DNA of 64,000 bases from NCBI RefSeq assembly GCF_001014975.1, contig NZ_BBXA01000031.1, positions 174,755 through 238,754 of the forward strand, written 5' to 3'. A program made the position numbers and the translations under genes. This stretch comes from Novosphingobium sp. MD-1. GTDB lineage: Bacteria > Pseudomonadota > Alphaproteobacteria > Sphingomonadales > Sphingomonadaceae. Positions within the stretch are counted from its first letter, which is position 1; every line of letters starts with the position of its first letter. A model generated the notes under the pieces. The model was not told where the DNA came from. It saw nothing but the letters and a program-made list of their open reading frames with translations, and searched no databases. Below, one piece after another: positions 24,536-34,396 of the stretch.

Positions 24536-25411
24536 TTACATGCCGTCGAGGCCCTTGCTGACCAGAACGTTCACCGCCACGCGGCGGTTCTGCGCCTTGC
24601 CCTCGATGGTATCGTTGCTGGCGGCCGGATCGGCTTCCGCCATGCCGGTGGGAGTCAGCATCCGATAGGGCTTCCAGTGGCAGACCTGCTGAAGATAGTT
24701 CACCACGTTGCCGGCCCGCTTTTCGCTGAGGCGCTGGTTCAGTTCCTGGCTGCCCGTCGAGTCCGTGTAGCCCACCACCAGCAGCAGCGCGTTGTCCATG
24801 CCTTCGGCCGAGGACGCCGCCGAGCACAGATCGGCCTTGGCCTGATCTGACAGGACCGCCTTTCCGGTATCGAAGTTCACGTTCGTCGTGCTCTTCACGT
24901 TGTACTGGTCGATGTCCGCCATGCGGCTGCGCAGCGCCTCGGTCGCGGCGGCCTGTTCGGTAAAGCGCTGGTCGGTGCCGTTGTGGATCATCGACGCGAC
25001 CTTGAGATCCTTGCTCTTCAGGTCGATCTGGCTGGCTACGAGTTCACCGCCCGATTGCAGCGTCTTCACCGAAACAGGCAGGCCGTTGAGCAGCGAGGTT
25101 GCGGCCAGGGTGCTGCGGTTCATGCTGAGGAAGCCGCCGCTGGCGCGAATGCGGGTGGCATCGTTGATGGCGACAACGGACTTGGTGCCATCGGCGGACG
25201 TGACCTGCATCCTGTCACCCTTGCGCGCCGAAATGATGCCTTCGATATCCGGCCCCTTGGTCGCCGGTGCAGCCGGAGTGGTATCGGTTACGCTGCCCGT
25301 GATCCCGGAATCGGGCGTCTCCTGCGGCTGCGCGGATACGACGCCGGGCACCGGCAAGGCCGCCACGGCCAACAGCGCGAACGCGCCGGTCTTCTTGGAA
25401 ACAACACGCAT
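24536..25411 (-). CDS. OmpA-family outer-membrane/peptidoglycan-binding protein
   Basis: A 291-residue exported protein. A signal peptide (FALLAVAALPVPGVVSAQ) leads into a beta-rich domain (IEGIISARKGDRMQVTSADGTKSVVAINDATRI), resembling small DUF5666-type domains, then a helical linker, and from about residue 175 an OmpA C-terminal domain: VNFDTGKAVLS, VVGYTDSTGSQELNQRLSEKRAGNVVNYL and QNRRVAVNV. The OmpA domain binds diaminopimelate in peptidoglycan. There is no transmembrane barrel. The ATG at 25411 has GAAGGAG upstream. Confidence 0.9.
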   Translation of the reverse strand: MRVVSKKTGAFALLAVAALPVPGVVSAQPQETPDSGITGSVTDTTPAAPATKGPDIEGIISARKGDRMQVTSADGTKSVVAINDATRIRASGGFLSMNRSTLAATSLLNGLPVSVKTLQSGGELVASQIDLKSKDLKVASMIHNGTDQRFTEQAAATEALRSRMADIDQYNVKSTTNVNFDTGKAVLSDQAKADLCSAASSAEGMDNALLLVVGYTDSTGSQELNQRLSEKRAGNVVNYLQQVCHWKPYRMLTPTGMAEADPAASNDTIEGKAQNRRVAVNVLVSKGLDGM

Positions 25412-25487
25412 CAAGCAACTCCTTCAAACCTGAAACCTGCCAACATGAAAACTGCTAAAGCGCCGATGTGAACATTTCCTGTTGTGC

Positions 25488-25507
25488 AAGGTTCCGGCCG
25501 GAACCTT
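25488..25507. repeat. Perfect 20-bp palindrome upstream of ompA-like gene
   Basis: AAGGTTCCGG followed directly by its exact reverse complement, 77 bases before the ATG of the ompA-like gene. It could be a dimeric regulator site or form a hairpin in the leader; there is no T-tract. Confidence 0.6.
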
Positions 25508-25696
25508 GGGCATGGGCATGTACCGGGCGTTTTATGCGATGAATTGCATGGAGCGGGCGCCTTTTCCGCAAAATCGGCTCACTCATGTTAGCTTTCGGGC
25601 ACTTTCCCGCTTCCCGGCACCGCCACTCTCCCACCACGCTTGGCCATCGCGATGCCAGGTGAAGTGCCGCCCGCTCCCAACAATCGTGCCCAGCCC

Positions 25697-25725
25697 TTGC
25701 CATCCGCGCCCCCTCCTCCTAGCGG
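25697..25725 (+). promoter_or_regulatory. Predicted promoter of purB
   Basis: TTGCCA (25697-25702), 17-base spacer, TAGCGG (25720-25725). Transcription would start near 25732; a GGAG ribosome site precedes the ATG at 25756. Confidence 0.5.
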
Positions 25726-25755
25726 CGTGGCCAAACGTATCTGACGGAGTCGAAC

Positions 25756-27069
<1,314 letters not shown>

Positions 27070-27155
27070 GCGGAGACTCGCGCGAAAGGGAAAAGCGGGT
27101 TACGGCCTGTTGAGCAACGCGGCCAGACGGCCGGATGTCCGGGGGAACAAAGGCA

Positions 27156-27470
27156 ATGCGGATTGTTCGCACGATCTTCTGGACCGCGGTCGTCGTGGTG
27201 CTCGGTCTCTTTTCCGTCGCCAACTGGCAACCGGTGGAAGTGCGCATCTGGGAAGGGCTGGTGCTGGAAACACGCCTGCCCGCGCTGGTGATCTCCGCCT
27301 TCCTGCTGGGCCTGGTGCCGATGTGGGCCTTGTACCGTGCCACGCGCTGGCGGTTGGGGCGGCGCATCACCAACCTCGAATCCCTGCTTGCCGCGCAAAA
27401 TCCCTCGCCGCCTCTGGCGACCTCCACGCAGCTCGAAGCCGCGTCCACCCCCGATAGTTCAAGAGCGTGA
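27156..27470 (+). CDS. LapA-domain (DUF1049) small membrane protein
   Basis: A 104-residue protein with two membrane helices, IVRTIFWTAVVVVLGLFSVANW and LPALVISAFLLGLVPMWALY, linked by QPVEVRIWEGLVLETR, followed by a basic helix (RATRWRLGRRITNLESLL) and a low-complexity tail. This is the LapA/DUF1049 arrangement; in E. coli LapA works with LapB in lipopolysaccharide control, but no lapB is seen here. The ATG at 27156 is preferred to 27135. Its stop overlaps the GTG of pyrF. Confidence 0.82.
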   Translation: MRIVRTIFWTAVVVVLGLFSVANWQPVEVRIWEGLVLETRLPALVISAFLLGLVPMWALYRATRWRLGRRITNLESLLAAQNPSPPLATSTQLEAASTPDSSRA

Positions 27471-28150
27471 CCCCCGTGAGCAATCCGATCTACCTCGCCC
27501 TCGACCTGCCCCGCCTCGATGCCGCGATCGCCCTTGCGCAAAAGGTGCGGGGCCATGTCGGCGGGCTGAAGCTGGGCCTCGAATTCTTCTGCGCGCACGG
27601 GCATCACGGGGTGCATGAAGTCGCCCGGATCGGCCTGCCGATCTTCCTCGACCTGAAGCTGCATGATATTCCCAACACCGTGGCCGGCGCGATGCAGTCG
27701 ATCCACGTTCTCGAACCCGCGATCGTCACCGTCCATGCCTCGGGCGGACGGGCGATGATGGAAGACGCCAAGGCCGCCGCCGGCGAAAACTGCAAGGTCG
27801 TGGCGGTTACCGTGCTCACAAGCCTCGACGATGCCGATCTCGCGCGCGTGGGCGTGGGCGGGTCGGCGCACGACCAGGTGCTGCGGCTGGCCGATCTGGC
27901 ACAGGAAGCCGGCATCGACGGCATCGTCTGTTCCGGACACGAGGTCGCCGCGGTGCACAAGCGCTGGAAGAACGGCTTCTTCGTCGTGCCCGGCCTGCGC
28001 CCCGCCGATGGCCACCTGGGCGACCAGAAGCGCGCGGTCACCCCGCGCCAGGCGCGCGATGCCGGCGCCAGCGTGCTGGTGATCGGACGCCCGATCAGCC
28101 GCGCCGAAGACCCGGTCATGGCCGCGCGCGCGATCGAGGCCACGCTCTAG
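27467..28150 (+). CDS. pyrF: Orotidine 5'-phosphate decarboxylase
   Basis: A 227-residue TIM barrel that makes UMP. It contains the lysine/aspartate active site FLDLKLHDIPNTVAGAM, VTVHASGGRAMM, VVAVTVLTSL and the phosphate-binding VIGRPISRAEDP. The GTG at 27467 overlaps the upstream stop (GTGA), favouring translational coupling; another GTG at 27476 would shorten it by three residues. Gene order after purB and a LapA-like gene. Confidence 0.95.
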   Translation: MTPVSNPIYLALDLPRLDAAIALAQKVRGHVGGLKLGLEFFCAHGHHGVHEVARIGLPIFLDLKLHDIPNTVAGAMQSIHVLEPAIVTVHASGGRAMMEDAKAAAGENCKVVAVTVLTSLDDADLARVGVGGSAHDQVLRLADLAQEAGIDGIVCSGHEVAAVHKRWKNGFFVVPGLRPADGHLGDQKRAVTPRQARDAGASVLVIGRPISRAEDPVMAARAIEATL

Positions 28151-28185
28151 GCGGCGCGGACTGATTTGATAACGAAACCCCGCTC

Positions 28186-28216
28186 CTCCTGAGCTGAGCT
28201 TGTTGAAGGACGCGCG
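28186..28216 (+). repeat. REP-like element, copy 3
   Basis: TCCTGAGCTGAGCTTGTTGA followed by AGGACGCGCG: the same element as at 9617 and 9696 but with a five-base duplication (GAGCT) and one substitution, so probably a decaying copy. It lies just after pyrF. Confidence 0.55.
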
Positions 28217-28364
28217 GATGTGGGGATTGGAGTGACATTCCGCTAGCCGCGTCCTGCTGGGCAATCAGGGCTTTCCGGACAAGACGCGATTGCAGCCGAT
28301 ACGTGTTACTGCCAACTGGCGCCCCACCGAATGCGGAACTTCCGACGCAAGTATCAGCAGTCGC

Positions 28365-28799
28365 CTAGTGTGGATCGTCTCGGCACAGAATAACGGTATT
28401 GCGCACATCCACGTCGGCTCGCTCTCCTGCGGCCATTGTCACACTTGCCTCAAAGCGCCTCGTCTTGATTTCAAACGTTGCCGGCCCCTCAAGGTGGCAA
28501 GTGGCCCCCTTCGGCGTGATATCACATGCCTTCTCTAGGCGGACAAACTCGGCGGCATTTGTCTTGTCCAACGGCGAGACGGATACACGTGTGATCGCAG
28601 CGCCGCCAAAAAGGTGCATACCCACGCTGGCAGTGTCGGTTTTCCAAACGACCGCGCCACTTTTCGGATCGGCGGGCACAGGGTGCAGCCTTATTTGTGG
28701 CGCCAGGTGCTGGCAAAAGCTTTGGTTTGCCTCTTGCCCAACCGCAGGCACCGAGATCGCACCGAAAGCGATCGAAAGAAGGCGAAGGCGCATCGTCAT
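28365..28799 (-). CDS. Hypothetical secreted protein
   Basis: A 144-residue protein beginning with a short signal peptide (LRLLSIAFGAISVPAVGQ). The mature part has four cysteines (SFCQHL, EKACDI, ATCHLEG, ILCRDD), consistent with disulfides after export, and a beta-rich composition. No family is recognised. The call is strengthened by TTGGCA-N16-TAGTCA placed six bases before the ATG, predicting a leaderless transcript. It is less GC-rich than its neighbours and is transcribed against them. Confidence 0.6.
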   Translation of the reverse strand: MTMRLRLLSIAFGAISVPAVGQEANQSFCQHLAPQIRLHPVPADPKSGAVVWKTDTASVGMHLFGGAAITRVSVSPLDKTNAAEFVRLEKACDITPKGATCHLEGPATFEIKTRRFEASVTMAAGERADVDVRNTVILCRDDPH

Positions 28800-28805
28800 G
28801 CCGAA

Positions 28806-28833
28806 TGACTAACACGTTACCTGCAGTTGCCAA
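28806..28833 (-). promoter_or_regulatory. Predicted leaderless promoter of the secreted protein
   Basis: Minus strand TTGGCA (28833-28828), 16-base spacer, TAGTCA (28811-28806), then six bases to the ATG at 28799. Confidence 0.45.
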
Positions 28834-28928
28834 GGCCGATTTGCCCGATCCGCGCGACATGGACTCAGACCTAATAATCAGCCCCTCGCCCGAACCGGCA
28901 TATGCCGTCACACCACCTTTCCTGCCGC

Positions 28929-28948
28929 TTGGCCGGATTTCCGGCCAA
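28929..28948. repeat. Inverted repeat upstream of SIMPL gene
   Basis: TTGGCCGGA and its exact complement around a TT centre, about 145 bases before the SIMPL start codon. No T-tract follows. It could be a regulator site or a stable hairpin in the leader. Confidence 0.5.
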
Positions 28949-29092
28949 CTGACGGCGGAGACCGGAATTTGTCCCCACAACCCGCGCCCGGAACCACTTT
29001 CCTTCCTGAACGGTTTCCGTTGCAACGGTTCATCACGCCGTAACCTCGCTTCGTCCAGATCGCGCAACAGAGTGCAACAGGAGACCGCCCCC

Positions 29093-29863
29093 ATGAAACG
29101 TGCCCTTCTTTCCGTCGCTGCGGCGGCCGCTTTCGCGCCGCTGGCGATGATGGCCACTCCGGCGATCGCGCAGGCCGCGCTTTCCACCGCGCCGGTCGTG
29201 GCGGCGGGCAACAGCGTGCTGACCATATCGGCCGAAGGGAAGACCACGCGCACGCCCGACCTCGCGGTGTTCAACGCGGGCGTGACCACGCAGGGCAAGA
29301 CCGCCGGCGAGGCGCTGAGCGAAAACGGCGCCAAGATGAACGCGGTGATCGCCGCGCTGAAGCGCACCGGCATCGCCGACCGCGACATCCAGACCAGCAA
29401 CCTTTCGGTGAACCCGGTCTATGGCCAGCCCAAGCGCCTCCCCGACGGTTCGATCGAGCAGCAGGAACCGGTCATCGTCGGCTATCAGGCGACCAATCAG
29501 GTCTCCGTGCGCCAGCGCAAGATCGACCAGTACGGCAAGGTGATCGATACGCTGGTGGCGGCAGGCGCCAACCAGGTCAACGGCCCGTCGTTCCAGCTCG
29601 ACAACGCCGATGCGGCGACCGACGAAGCCCGCGTCGACGCGATGAAGAAGGCCCGCGCCCGCGCCGATCTCTATGCCCGCGCCGCCGGCCTGCGCGTGGT
29701 GCGCGTGCTGACGATCAGCGAAAGCGGCGGCTGGTCGCCGCCCGCGCCGGTCCTCTATGCCCGCGCCGACAAGATGATGGCCATGGCCGCGCCCAGCCCG
29801 GTTGCCGCCGGTGAACTGGACGTGGGCGCCAGCGTTACCGTCACCTACGAACTCGCCCCCTGA
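29093..29863 (+). CDS. SIMPL-domain (DUF541) periplasmic protein
   Basis: A 256-residue exported protein with signal peptide (AFAPLAMMATPAIAQA) and a SIMPL/DUF541 domain: LTISAEGKTTRTPDLAVFNAGVTTQGKTAGEAL, GIADRDIQTSNLSVNPVY, YQATNQVSVRQRKIDQYGKVIDTLVAAGANQV and KKARARADLYARAAGLRVVRVLTISE. Bacterial members such as BP26 and YggE are periplasmic and may help under oxidative stress; the mechanism is not known. The ATG at 29093 has CAGGAG upstream. A longer upstream reading is not supported. Confidence 0.9.
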   Translation: MKRALLSVAAAAAFAPLAMMATPAIAQAALSTAPVVAAGNSVLTISAEGKTTRTPDLAVFNAGVTTQGKTAGEALSENGAKMNAVIAALKRTGIADRDIQTSNLSVNPVYGQPKRLPDGSIEQQEPVIVGYQATNQVSVRQRKIDQYGKVIDTLVAAGANQVNGPSFQLDNADAATDEARVDAMKKARARADLYARAAGLRVVRVLTISESGGWSPPAPVLYARADKMMAMAAPSPVAAGELDVGASVTVTYELAP

Positions 29864-29871
29864 TCGGCAGT

Positions 29872-29901
29872 TTGACGAAGCGGCCGGGCATGGCCTAACG
29901 C
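29872..29901 (+). promoter_or_regulatory. Predicted leaderless promoter of trpF
   Basis: TTGACG (29872-29877), 18-base spacer, TAACGC (29896-29901), then six bases to the trpF ATG at 29908. No Shine-Dalgarno is seen. Confidence 0.5.
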
Positions 29902-29907
29902 ACGGCC

Positions 29908-30552
29908 ATGCCCGGCCCTTCCATCAAGATCTGCGGAATCACGACGCCGCAAGCGCTCTCCGCCACGATCAAGGCCCGCGCCGAATACGTCGGGTTCAAC
30001 TTCTATCCGCCATCGCCGCGTTTCCTGGCCTTCGCGCAAGCCCCCGCGCTGGCGGAGCAGGCCCAGGGCAGGGTCACGCGCGTTGGCGTGTTCGTCGATG
30101 CCGACGATGCCTTCCTTGCAGAAGCCGTCGCGGCGGCACGGCTCGATGCCATCCAGCTTCATGGCCACGAAGCGCCCGATCGCGCGGCGCAGGTCCGCGC
30201 GCGGTTCGGCCTGCCGGTGTGGAAAGTGCTGTCCGTCGCCACGGCTGCCGATGTGGCGCGCGCCGGTGCCTACGCCGGCACGGCCGACTTCATCCTGTTC
30301 GATGCCAAGACGCCCAAAGGCGCGGACCTGCCCGGCGGACTGGGGCTGGCGTTCGACTGGACGCTGCTGGCCGGCTATCGCGGGGCGCTGCCGTGGGGCC
30401 TTGCCGGCGGGCTGTCGCCGGACAACGTGGCCGAGGCGATCCGCATGACCGGGGCGCCGATGGTCGATGTCTCGTCCGGCGTGGAAAGCGCGCCCGGGGT
30501 GAAGGACGAACAGCGCATCGCCTTGTTCTGTTACGCCGCCCGCGCGGGCTGA
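29908..30552 (+). CDS. trpF: Phosphoribosylanthranilate isomerase
   Basis: A 214-residue TIM barrel of tryptophan synthesis. It begins SIKICGITTPQAL with the catalytic cysteine, continues YVGFNFYPPSPRFL, VGVFVDADDA, IQLHGHE, and ends with GLAGGLSPDNVAEAI and DVSSGVESAPGVKD, which bind the substrate phosphate. It is separated from trpB by a divergently transcribed outer-membrane protein gene, breaking the usual trpFBA block. Confidence 0.95.
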   Translation: MPGPSIKICGITTPQALSATIKARAEYVGFNFYPPSPRFLAFAQAPALAEQAQGRVTRVGVFVDADDAFLAEAVAAARLDAIQLHGHEAPDRAAQVRARFGLPVWKVLSVATAADVARAGAYAGTADFILFDAKTPKGADLPGGLGLAFDWTLLAGYRGALPWGLAGGLSPDNVAEAIRMTGAPMVDVSSGVESAPGVKDEQRIALFCYAARAG

Positions 30553-30569
30553 TCGCTCCACCGAAACAG

Positions 30570-30601
30570 AAAAAGGGCGGCTTCCCGAAGGAAAGCCGCC
30601 C
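30570..30601 (-). terminator. Rho-independent terminator of the outer-membrane protein gene
   Basis: On the minus strand GGGCGGCTT pairs with AAGCCGCCC around a GAAGG-type loop, followed by five Ts. It lies between the convergent trpF and outer-membrane protein genes, with the T-tract only on the minus strand. Confidence 0.85.
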
Positions 30602-30651
30602 CGAAGCCATGCCACGCCTTCAGGCGTGGCCGGATCGCGTGGCTGACGCGA

Positions 30652-31110
30652 TCAGAACTTCACGCCCACGCCGGCCACGACCGCGTTGGCATCGTTGAAG
30701 CCGTTGCGGCCGAAGTAGTGGCGATATTCCACCTTGCCATAGAGGTTCCCCATGAAGCCGCGCTCATAGCCAGCGCCGAGATGCCACGATCCTTCGCACA
30801 GGCTGCACGGTTCGGTGGTGTAACCGCCAGTGCCGTAAAGCTTCGAGCCGGCGAGCTTGGCGCCCAGGCGGCCGGTGAAGCCCCACGCAACCTTGGTGCC
30901 CGAAGTGAGAATCTTGTCACCCGAGACTTCAAGGCCGGAAAACGCGGCCGGCCCCAGATCGAAATCGTAGCCGGCGGCGACACCGGCCGTGCCCTTCGTC
31001 GCGCCGTCCGTCCAGTAGACGCCCGCGCGCGTTTCGACGCGGACTTCGTTGGCAAGTGCCGGCGTCGCCGCGACCAGCGAGGCGGCGAGCGAAAGAAGAA
31101 CAATACGCAT
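30652..31110 (-). CDS. Small outer-membrane beta-barrel protein
   Basis: A 152-residue exported protein with signal peptide (IVLLSLAASLVAATPALA). The rest is alternating beta strands rich in Gly, Tyr and Phe, such as RAGVYWTDGATKGTAGVAAGYDFDLG and LYGKVEYRHYFG, ending in GVGVKF with the terminal Phe required for barrel insertion. Eight strands, as in OmpA/OmpX-type barrels, are plausible. A CSLC pair sits in one predicted outer loop. A good AGGAG ribosome site and a TTGTGA-N17-TAACTG promoter precede it. Function unknown. Confidence 0.82.
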   Translation of the reverse strand: MRIVLLSLAASLVAATPALANEVRVETRAGVYWTDGATKGTAGVAAGYDFDLGPAAFSGLEVSGDKILTSGTKVAWGFTGRLGAKLAGSKLYGTGGYTTEPCSLCEGSWHLGAGYERGFMGNLYGKVEYRHYFGRNGFNDANAVVAGVGVKF

Positions 31111-31160
31111 AGTAAACTCCTGACTTGAACGCCCCTTCTTTGCTTTATGGGGGCGACGGG

Positions 31161-31189
31161 CAGTTAATTTTCAATCATATATGTCACAA
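31161..31189 (-). promoter_or_regulatory. Predicted promoter of the outer-membrane protein gene
   Basis: Minus strand TTGTGA (31189-31184), 17-base spacer, TAACTG (31166-31161), in an AT-rich stretch. The leader would be about 44 bases. Confidence 0.55.
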
Positions 31190-31293
31190 TACCGAAAACA
31201 TTCATTCAGCCAAAACCTTCATATAAGTGACATCATTGCCACACATTTACCGGTATGCGTGTAACGAATATTTTCAGCATCGTTTCCGAATAT

Positions 31294-31328
31294 AAAAATA
31301 AAAAGGCGGCCTCTTTCGAGACCGCCTT
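31294..31328 (-). terminator. Orphan rho-independent terminator
   Basis: On the minus strand AAGGCGGTCTC pairs with GAGGCCGCCTT (one G-T) around GAAA, followed by TTATTTTTA. No minus-strand protein gene ends here, so it most likely closes a small RNA gene. The rest of the 31111-31520 gap holds the outer-membrane protein promoter and the trpB leader. Confidence 0.75.
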
Positions 31329-31363
31329 CACGACGTTGCAGCGCCTCTCTAGCGACTGCATCT
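31299..31363 (-). ncRNA. Candidate small RNA, about 65 bases
   Basis: A promoter (TTGCAC-N17-CATCTT) lies 71 bases upstream of an otherwise unexplained terminator. The predicted RNA folds into two hairpins: TGCAG pairing with CTGCA around TCGC/GCG, then the terminator stem. No convincing reading frame is contained. It is transcribed away from trpB. Confidence 0.45.
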
Positions 31364-31369
31364 TTCCGC

Positions 31370-31398
31370 AAGATGAACGTCAGCACAAAATCGTGCAA
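31370..31398 (-). promoter_or_regulatory. Predicted promoter of candidate small RNA
   Basis: Minus strand TTGCAC (31398-31393), 17-base spacer, CATCTT (31375-31370). Confidence 0.45.
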
Positions 31399-31520
31399 TC
31401 CGACGCGCACGCCGTCCAAATCCACAAACGGCCAGGAGCTGTCCTTGCCCCGTGGTGAAACGCGCACGCGCGAGGGACGCGAATCTGGACAAGCCGCGCG
31501 GCCTCTGCCAATCGCGGCGC

Positions 31521-32747
31521 ATGAGCGCAGAACCGACAGGGGCCACCCCCAACAGCTTTCGCAGCCAGCCCGACGATCGCGGCCATTTCGGCCAGTTCGG
31601 CGGGCGCTATGTTGCCGAAACGCTGATGCCGCTGATCCTCGATCTCGAACAGGAATACCGCAGGGCCAAGGCCGACCCCGCATTCCAGGCCGAGTTCGAC
31701 GACCTGCTCGAACACTATGTCGGCCGCCCGAGCCCGCTCTATTTCGCGCCCCGGCTGACCGAGGAACTGGGCGGCGCGCAAGTCTGGTTCAAGCGCGACG
31801 AGCTGAACCACACAGGCGCGCACAAGATCAACAACTGCATCGGCCAGATCCTGCTGGCCATGCGCATGGGCAAGACGCGGATCATCGCCGAGACCGGCGC
31901 AGGCCAGCACGGCGTTGCGACCGCGACGGTCTGCGCGCGCTTCGGCCTGCCCTGCGTGATCTTCATGGGCGCGACGGACGTAGAGCGGCAGAAGCCGAAC
32001 GTGTTCCGCATGAAGCTGCTGGGCGCGGAAGTCGTGCCGGTCACGGCCGGCGCGGGTACGCTCAAGGATGCCATGAACGAAGCGCTGCGCGACTGGGTCG
32101 CGAACGTGAACAACACGTTCTACATCATCGGCACCGCCGCCGGGCCGCACCCCTATCCGGAACTCGTCCGCGATTTCCAGAGCGTGATCGGCAAGGAAGC
32201 CCGCGCGCAGATGCTGTCCCGCATCGGCCGCCTGCCCGATCTGCTGGTCGCCGCCATCGGTGGCGGATCGAACGCGATCGGCCTGTTCCACCCGTTTCTC
32301 GATGATACCAGCGTCAGGATGCTGGGCGTGGAAGCGGCAGGCCATGGGCTGGACAAGGAACATGCAGCCTCGCTCGCGGGCGGGCGCCCCGGCATTCTCC
32401 ACGGCAACAAGACCTACCTGCTGCAGGACGAAGACGGCCAGATCACCGAAGGCCACTCGATTTCGGCGGGCCTCGATTATCCCGGCATCGGGCCGGAACA
32501 TGCGTGGCTCAAGGAGATCGGCCGCGTCGACTATACCTCGGTGACGGACACGGAGGCGCTCGATGGCTTCCAGCTGCTCTGCCGCACCGAAGGCATCATC
32601 CCGGCGCTCGAACCCGCCCACGCCATCGCGGCGGTGAAGAAGGTCGCGCCGACGATGGGCAAGGACCAGATCATCCTCGCCAACCTGTGTGGGCGGGGGG
32701 ACAAGGACATCTTCTCCGTCGCCGAACATCTGGGGGTGTCGCTGTGA
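31521..32747 (+). CDS. trpB: Tryptophan synthase beta chain
   Basis: A 408-residue PLP enzyme that joins indole and serine. It has the PLP lysine (Lys102) in [19 protein letters not shown], the [10 protein letters not shown] segment, and the phosphate loop GGGSNAIG. The start at 31521 ([13 protein letters not shown]) is preferred over 31452, which adds 23 unlikely basic residues. It is followed by trpA with a GTGA overlap. I see no clear trp attenuator; no run of Trp codons precedes it. Confidence 0.97.
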   Translation: MSAEPTGATPNSFRSQPDDRGHFGQFGGRYVAETLMPLILDLEQEYRRAKADPAFQAEFDDLLEHYVGRPSPLYFAPRLTEELGGAQVWFKRDELNHTGAHKINNCIGQILLAMRMGKTRIIAETGAGQHGVATATVCARFGLPCVIFMGATDVERQKPNVFRMKLLGAEVVPVTAGAGTLKDAMNEALRDWVANVNNTFYIIGTAAGPHPYPELVRDFQSVIGKEARAQMLSRIGRLPDLLVAAIGGGSNAIGLFHPFLDDTSVRMLGVEAAGHGLDKEHAASLAGGRPGILHGNKTYLLQDEDGQITEGHSISAGLDYPGIGPEHAWLKEIGRVDYTSVTDTEALDGFQLLCRTEGIIPALEPAHAIAAVKKVAPTMGKDQIILANLCGRGDKDIFSVAEHLGVSL

Positions 32748-33544
32748 CCCGCCTCGCCTCCGCCTTCGCCAAGGGCCGGCCCGCCCTCGTCACCTTCGTC
32801 ACGGGCGGCGATCCGACGCCTGACGCCACCGCCTCCATCCTCGACGCGCTGGTCGAAGGCGGGGCGGACGTGATCGAGCTGGGCATGCCGTTCACCGATC
32901 CGATGGCCGATGGTCCGGCGATCCAGCTGGCGAACCTGCGCTCGCTCGGCGCTGGCACCAAGACCGCCGACATCCTGCGCATCGCCGCCGCGTTCCGCGC
33001 GCGCCATCCCGAGGTGCCGCTGGTGCTGATGGGCTATGCCAACCCGATGACCGTGCGCGGGGCCGACTGGTTCGCCGCCGAATGCGTGAACGCGGGCATT
33101 GATGGCGTGATCTGCGTGGACATTCCGCCAGAGGAAGATCCCGAACTGGGGCCGGCGCTGCGCAATGCCGGCGTTTCGCTGATCCGCCTGGCTACGCCTA
33201 CCACCGACGCTGCGCGCCTGCCTGCCGTGCTGGAAGGGTCTTCGGGCTTTCTCTATTACGTCTCGGTCGCCGGCATCACCGGGATGCAGCAGGCGGTGCA
33301 GGCCTCGATCGACGAAGCCGTCGCCCGGATCAAGGCTTCCGCCACAATCCCGGTTGCCGTCGGCTTCGGCGTGCGCACGCCCGAACAGGCTGCGGCCATC
33401 GCCAGGGTGGCCGATGGCGTCGTCGTGGGATCGGCGCTGGTCGATCTCGTCGCCAAACATGGCGCGGACGCGGCGGGGCCGGTGAAGGAACTCACCGCCG
33501 CGCTCGCCGCCGCCGTCCACTCTGCCCGCAAGGAAATCGCATGA
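32744..33544 (+). CDS. trpA: Tryptophan synthase alpha chain
   Basis: A 266-residue TIM barrel that releases indole from indole-3-glycerol phosphate and passes it to TrpB. It shows [18 protein letters not shown], the catalytic Glu in [16 protein letters not shown], and the phosphate-binding [14 protein letters not shown] and [10 protein letters not shown]. It starts at GTG overlapping the trpB stop and ends overlapping the accD start (ATGA), giving tight coupling through three genes. Confidence 0.96.
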   Translation: MTRLASAFAKGRPALVTFVTGGDPTPDATASILDALVEGGADVIELGMPFTDPMADGPAIQLANLRSLGAGTKTADILRIAAAFRARHPEVPLVLMGYANPMTVRGADWFAAECVNAGIDGVICVDIPPEEDPELGPALRNAGVSLIRLATPTTDAARLPAVLEGSSGFLYYVSVAGITGMQQAVQASIDEAVARIKASATIPVAVGFGVRTPEQAAAIARVADGVVVGSALVDLVAKHGADAAGPVKELTAALAAAVHSARKEIA

Positions 33545-34389
33545 GCTGGCTCAACCGCGTTCGCAACGCCCTGCCCTTCACACCGAAGCGGGACACGCCC
33601 GACAACCTCTGGATCAAGTGTCCTTCGTGCAGCGAGATGCTGTTCACCAAGGACTATGAGGACAACCTTTCCGTCTGCCCGCATTGCGATCATCACGGCC
33701 GCATCGGCGCCGACGCGCGGTTCGCGCAACTGCTCGATCCGGGCTTCGAGCTTCTTCCCGCCCCAAAGGTGAAGGAAGACCCGCTGAAGTTCCGCGACAG
33801 CAAGAAGTACACCGATCGCATCAAGGCGGCCAAGGCCGCCAACCCGCACCCGGACGCGCTGACCAATGCCGCCGGTACGATCGACGGGCACAAGGCCGTG
33901 GTCGGCGTGCAGGAATTCGCGTTCATGGGCGGATCGATGGGCATGGCCGTGGGCAACGCCTTCATCGCGGGGATCGAGCGCGCTATCGCGGAGAAGTGTC
34001 CCTATATCGCGGTGACCGCCGCTGGCGGCGCGCGGATGCAGGAGGGCATTCTCAGCCTGATGCAGATGCCGCGCAGCACCGTGGCCATCGCCAAACTTCA
34101 CGCGGCGGGCCTGCCCTATGTCGTGCTGCTGACCGATCCCACCACCGGCGGCGTCACTGCCAGCTATGCCATGCTGGGCGATGTGCAGATCGCCGAACCC
34201 GGCGCGCTGATCGGGTTTGCCGGCCAGCGCGTGATTCAGGACACCATTCGCGAAAAGCTGCCCGAAGGCTTCCAGCGCGCGGAATACCTTCACGCCCACG
34301 GGATGCTCGACATGGTGGTCCACCGCCGCGACATGAAGGCAACTCTGGCGCAAGTGATCGACTACCTCACGGCCGCAAAAGCCGCGTGA
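33541..34389 (+). CDS. accD: Acetyl-CoA carboxylase carboxyltransferase subunit beta
   Basis: A 282-residue subunit of the carboxyltransferase that makes malonyl-CoA. The N-terminal zinc ribbon is seen as [10 protein letters not shown] and [11 protein letters not shown], followed by the crotonase-like core with [17 protein letters not shown] and [20 protein letters not shown]. Overlap with trpA and the folC gene downstream reproduce the trpB-trpA-accD-folC order typical of alphaproteobacteria. Confidence 0.97.
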   Translation: MSWLNRVRNALPFTPKRDTPDNLWIKCPSCSEMLFTKDYEDNLSVCPHCDHHGRIGADARFAQLLDPGFELLPAPKVKEDPLKFRDSKKYTDRIKAAKAANPHPDALTNAAGTIDGHKAVVGVQEFAFMGGSMGMAVGNAFIAGIERAIAEKCPYIAVTAAGGARMQEGILSLMQMPRSTVAIAKLHAAGLPYVVLLTDPTTGGVTASYAMLGDVQIAEPGALIGFAGQRVIQDTIREKLPEGFQRAEYLHAHGMLDMVVHRRDMKATLAQVIDYLTAAKAA

Positions 34390-34396
34390 CCGCCTC

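Larger units (their letters stand above)
25412..25755. other. Intergenic region between ompA-like gene and purB
   Basis: 344 bases without a supported gene. It holds a perfect 20-bp palindrome at 25488-25507 in the leader of the ompA-like gene and the predicted purB promoter at 25697-25725. No other structure was recognised. Confidence 0.6.

Noticed and set aside
28990..29021. EcfG-type stress promoter before the SIMPL gene
   Set aside because: GGAAC is present but the expected CGTT at 16-17 bases is only CGGTT; the exact CGTT is 23 bases away, too far.
31452..31520. trp attenuator leader peptide before trpB
   Set aside because: No short frame with clustered Trp codons and no alternative hairpins with a plus-strand T-tract.
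31219..31683. 154-residue minus-strand frame over the candidate small RNA
   Set aside because: It reads straight through a strong terminator and has no domain or ribosome site.
31380..32729. 449-residue minus-strand frame opposite trpB
   Set aside because: Shadow of trpB; it would also run through the promoter of the candidate small RNA.
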